The translations under genes were made by a program, and so were the position numbers. Below are positions 4,758-6,504 of a stretch of DNA of 6,504 nucleotides, piece by piece; the stretch's first letter is position 1, and the number at the start of each line of letters is the position of its first letter. Below the pieces are notes generated by a model. The model did no database searches. It saw nothing but the letters and a program-made list of their open reading frames with translations, and had not been told where the DNA came from. Source of the DNA: Ruminococcus sp. UBA1366 (GTDB taxonomy: Bacteria > Bacillota > Clostridia > Oscillospirales > Ruminococcaceae); NCBI GenBank assembly GCA_002306005.1, contig DBRO01000020.1:27582-34085 (forward strand), read 5' to 3'.

Positions 4758-5750
4758 ATGAAACAAAGAACAGAAAAAATCTCTGGTATATTCCTTTGCG
4801 CGGTAATTGCTGTGCCCGCATGGTTCTTGGGAAATGCAATCCCGATTATCGGCAGTCCCGTGCTGGGCATTTTATTTGGAATGCTGCTGGCGTTTTGGAA
4901 ACGCCCTGTCGTATTTTCCGCAGGGATCAGTTTTACGGGAAAGAAAGTGCTGCAATACTCAATCATACTGCTGGGATTTGGCATGAATCTATATCAAGTT
5001 GCAGCGGCAGGGAGCAAGACGCTTTTGTTTATGCTGTTTACGCTGAGTGCGACTTTTATTACGGCATACCTGCTGGGCAAGCTCTTGAAGGTGGAACGGA
5101 ACACTAATATTTTAATTGGCGTTGGTACGGCAATTTGTGGTGGTTCCGCTATCGCGGCGGCTTCTCCGGTGATTGGCGCGAAGGATGAGGAAACAGCCAG
5201 TTCCATCTCCACAATTTTTTTATTTAATGTGATTGCCGCATTTTTGTTTCCTTTTCTTGGGCATTTGATGGGCATGAGCGACACACACTTTGGGCTTTGG
5301 AGCGGCACGGCAATCAATGATACTTCTTCCGTAGTTGCTGCCGGATACACGTTCAGTAATGCAGCGGGCGATCTGGCGGTCATTGTTAAGCTGACGCGGA
5401 CACTGATGATTCTCCCTGTGACACTTGTTTTGGCATTCATAACTACACGGCGGCATTCCGAGGAAGAACGAGCACAGGGCTGGAGTATGAAAAAGATTTT
5501 TCCGTGGTTTGTATTGGGCTTTCTGGCAGCATCAGTTGCGGCAACGTTTCTTCCTCTCCCTGCGGCGCTGTTAAGCGGACTGACAAAGGCGGGAAAATTC
5601 TGCATTGTGATGGCGATGGCGGCAATTGGCTTGAACACGAATTTGTTCCGGCTGATTAAAAACGGCTGGCGTCCGATTTTATTGGGATTTGGCTGCTGGG
5701 TGGTCCTAAGTGCAGTTTCCCTTGCCGTACAATACACCTTGCTGGCATAA
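4758..5750 (+). CDS. yeiH: YeiH/UPF0324-family membrane transporter (putative anion exporter)
   Basis: The 330-residue product is a polytopic inner-membrane protein with about nine or ten hydrophobic segments. Seen directly: residues 8-47 (two segments around NAIPIIGSPVLGILFGMLL), 62-85 (LQYSIILLGFGMNLYQ), 87-110, the family block GTAICGGSAIAAASPVI at 123-139, then 150-172, the second family block SGTAINDTSSVVAAG at 182-196, and further segments at 204-229, 249-272, 280-297 and 305-329. These conserved half-membrane blocks mark PF03601 (UPF0324). Members are often annotated as putative sulfate or sulfite exporters, but the substrate is not settled. The start at ATG 4758 is preferred because the longer frame to a GTG at 4698 runs through the -10 box. 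No strong Shine-Dalgarno precedes it; only purine-rich GAAGAAAG lies upstream. It is divergent from the LysR gene and ends in its own terminator. Confidence 0.9.
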   Translation: MKQRTEKISGIFLCAVIAVPAWFLGNAIPIIGSPVLGILFGMLLAFWKRPVVFSAGISFTGKKVLQYSIILLGFGMNLYQVAAAGSKTLLFMLFTLSATFITAYLLGKLLKVERNTNILIGVGTAICGGSAIAAASPVIGAKDEETASSISTIFLFNVIAAFLFPFLGHLMGMSDTHFGLWSGTAINDTSSVVAAGYTFSNAAGDLAVIVKLTRTLMILPVTLVLAFITTRRHSEEERAQGWSMKKIFPWFVLGFLAASVAATFLPLPAALLSGLTKAGKFCIVMAMAAIGLNTNLFRLIKNGWRPILLGFGCWVVLSAVSLAVQYTLLA

Positions 5751-5751
5751 C

Positions 5752-5783
5752 AAAAGGCGGTGCTGTTTGAGCGCCGCTTTTTT
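5752..5783 (+). terminator. Intrinsic terminator of yeiH
   Basis: GCGGTGCT and AGCGCCGC form an 8-bp stem with one G-U pair (5757-5764 with 5770-5777) and loop GTTTG. The stem is flanked by A's upstream and followed by TTTTTT (5778-5783), seven bases beyond the yeiH stop. It separates yeiH from pflA. Confidence 0.92.
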
Positions 5784-5816
5784 CATAAATAGGGACTTTT
5801 CTTTTTGTCGGAATTG

Positions 5817-5825
5817 TGTTATAAT
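5817..5825 (+). promoter_or_regulatory. Extended -10 promoter of pflA
   Basis: TGT-TATAAT (5817-5825) is a perfect extended -10. The region 17 bp upstream (TTTTCT) is a poor -35. The predicted start is near 5832. TTGTCGGAA at 5805-5813 repeats the 9-mer found before the tRNA-Ala -10. Confidence 0.78.
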
Positions 5826-5832
5826 CTTTTTA

Positions 5833-5849
5833 TGCGGAAAATTTCCGCA
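5833..5849. promoter_or_regulatory. Perfect dyad at the pflA transcription start, candidate operator or 5' hairpin
   Basis: TGCGGAAA (5833-5840) and TTTCCGCA (5842-5849) are exact inverted repeats around a single A at 5841. They begin seven bases after the -10 box, at the predicted +1. As DNA this is a typical repressor-site position. As RNA it could form a 6-bp stem with a 5-nt loop at the very 5' end. There is no T-run, so it is not a terminator. It does not match the Rex, Fnr or CcpA consensus that I know. Confidence 0.6.
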
Positions 5850-5884
5850 GACTGGTTGCGATATGTAAGTATGGGGTGCGAAAA

Positions 5885-6504
5885 TTGACAGGAAGAATTC
5901 ATTCTATCCAGACGTTGGGGGCTGTGGACGGTCCCGGATTGAGATTTGTATTGTTTATGCAGGGATGCCCTTTGCGGTGCGTTTACTGTCACAATCCGGA
6001 TTCCTGGGACGTTGCGGGCGGCACGGAGATGGATACGGTGGAGATTTTTGAAAAAGTAAAACGATACCGGACCTATTTTGGTGAAACCGGCGGCATTACG
6101 GTTTCCGGCGGAGAGCCTTTGCTGCAGGCAGAATTTGTTACGGAGCTGTTCACCCTGTGCCGTGAAGCGGGGATTCACACGGCACTGGATACCAGCGGCT
6201 GTTTACCGGAACGTGCCGCAGCACTGCTGGATGTCACAGATTTATGCTTACTGGATATGAAAATGACGAATGCACAGGATTATGTTCGTTACACACGGTG
6301 CGAACTATCAAAAGTTCTTGCGTTTTTTGATATGCTGGAGGATCGGCGGATTCCAGTTTGGATTCGGCAGGTCATTGTCAAGGGAATCAACGATACAAAA
6401 GAAAACACGCTGGCATTACACCGCTTGTTAAAAGAACACAAATACATTGAGAATGTGGAGTTTTTGCCGTTTCGCAAGCTTTGCGTACCAAAATACCACA
6501 ATCT
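5885..6504 (+). CDS. pflA: Pyruvate formate-lyase activating enzyme, 3'-truncated by the window edge
   Basis: PFL-activating enzyme uses a [4Fe-4S] cluster and S-adenosylmethionine to abstract a hydrogen from a glycine of pyruvate formate-lyase, making it active under anaerobic conditions. The 206 visible residues show GRIHSIQTLGAVDGPGLRF at 3-21, the radical-SAM CX3CX2C motif with Cys28, Cys32 and Cys35 followed by HNPDSW, GGEP at 75-78 in SGGEP, and DTSG at 102-105. There is no extra ferredoxin-like cysteine insert after the motif, which favours true PflA over other glycyl-radical activases. The family is about 245 long, so about 40 C-terminal residues are missing. The start is TTG 5885, with GGGGTG six bases upstream; no in-frame ATG exists nearby. 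GTG 5876 is possible but overlaps that site. No pflB is in view: yeiH lies upstream behind a terminator. Confidence 0.95.
   Translation, partial: MTGRIHSIQTLGAVDGPGLRFVLFMQGCPLRCVYCHNPDSWDVAGGTEMDTVEIFEKVKRYRTYFGETGGITVSGGEPLLQAEFVTELFTLCREAGIHTALDTSGCLPERAAALLDVTDLCLLDMKMTNAQDYVRYTRCELSKVLAFFDMLEDRRIPVWIRQVIVKGINDTKENTLALHRLLKEHKYIENVEFLPFRKLCVPKYHN

Noticed and set aside
4994..5737. 247-residue minus-strand frame opposite yeiH
   Set aside because: It is a long antisense shadow. The plus strand carries the conserved UPF0324 blocks.
5819..6178. 119-residue minus-strand frame opposite pflA
   Set aside because: The plus strand encodes the radical-SAM cysteine motif and other PflA blocks here.
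1..6504. CRISPR array, insertion sequence, att site, toxin-antitoxin or phage module
   Set aside because: I saw no regular repeat-spacer pattern, terminal inverted repeats, transposase, integrase or matching gene pair on either strand.

Overview
The window reads as a chromosomal segment of a low-to-moderate GC Clostridia bacterium, most likely an Oscillospiraceae or Lachnospiraceae relative. The reasons are the order rsmD-coaD-coiled-coil protein, a DUF6465-type protein, AAAGGAG-type ribosome binding sites, textbook TTGACA/TATAAT promoters, a glycyl-radical activase of the PflA type, and intrinsic terminators behind most transcription units. I see no phage, transposon, CRISPR or other mobile signature.

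Left arm, plus strand, 1-1810: the 3' part of rsmD (16S rRNA m2G966 methyltransferase, cut by the left edge), coaD (coenzyme A biosynthesis), a small coiled-coil protein that commonly follows coaD in Clostridia, and a tRNA-Ala(GGC) with its own extended -10 promoter and a terminator. Centre, minus strand, 4622 down to 1848: a LysR-type regulator, rsmE (16S rRNA m3U1498 methyltransferase), a 97-residue membrane-anchored acidic protein with a CGCCC cysteine cluster, and a 124-residue DUF6465-like protein with a histone-H1-like Lys/Ala/Pro tail. The plus and minus arms converge on terminators at 1775-1887. Right arm, plus strand: a YeiH/UPF0324 membrane transporter divergent from the LysR gene, then the 5' four-fifths of pflA, cut by the right edge. 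pflA starts with TTG.

Most of the content is housekeeping: two rRNA methyltransferases, CoA synthesis and a tRNA. The regulatory logic is richer than the gene list. The LysR gene and yeiH have interleaved divergent promoters with a candidate LysR box between them. pflA has a perfect 8+8 bp dyad at its predicted transcription start. Two predicted transcripts begin with a stem-loop. The DUF6465 leader carries a 12-nt near-identical direct repeat. The least explained proteins are the two adjacent small minus-strand products, one strongly acidic and one strongly basic. No clear new multi-gene system is visible. Promoter, operator and terminator calls were made by eye. No similarity search, fold prediction or codon statistics were run.
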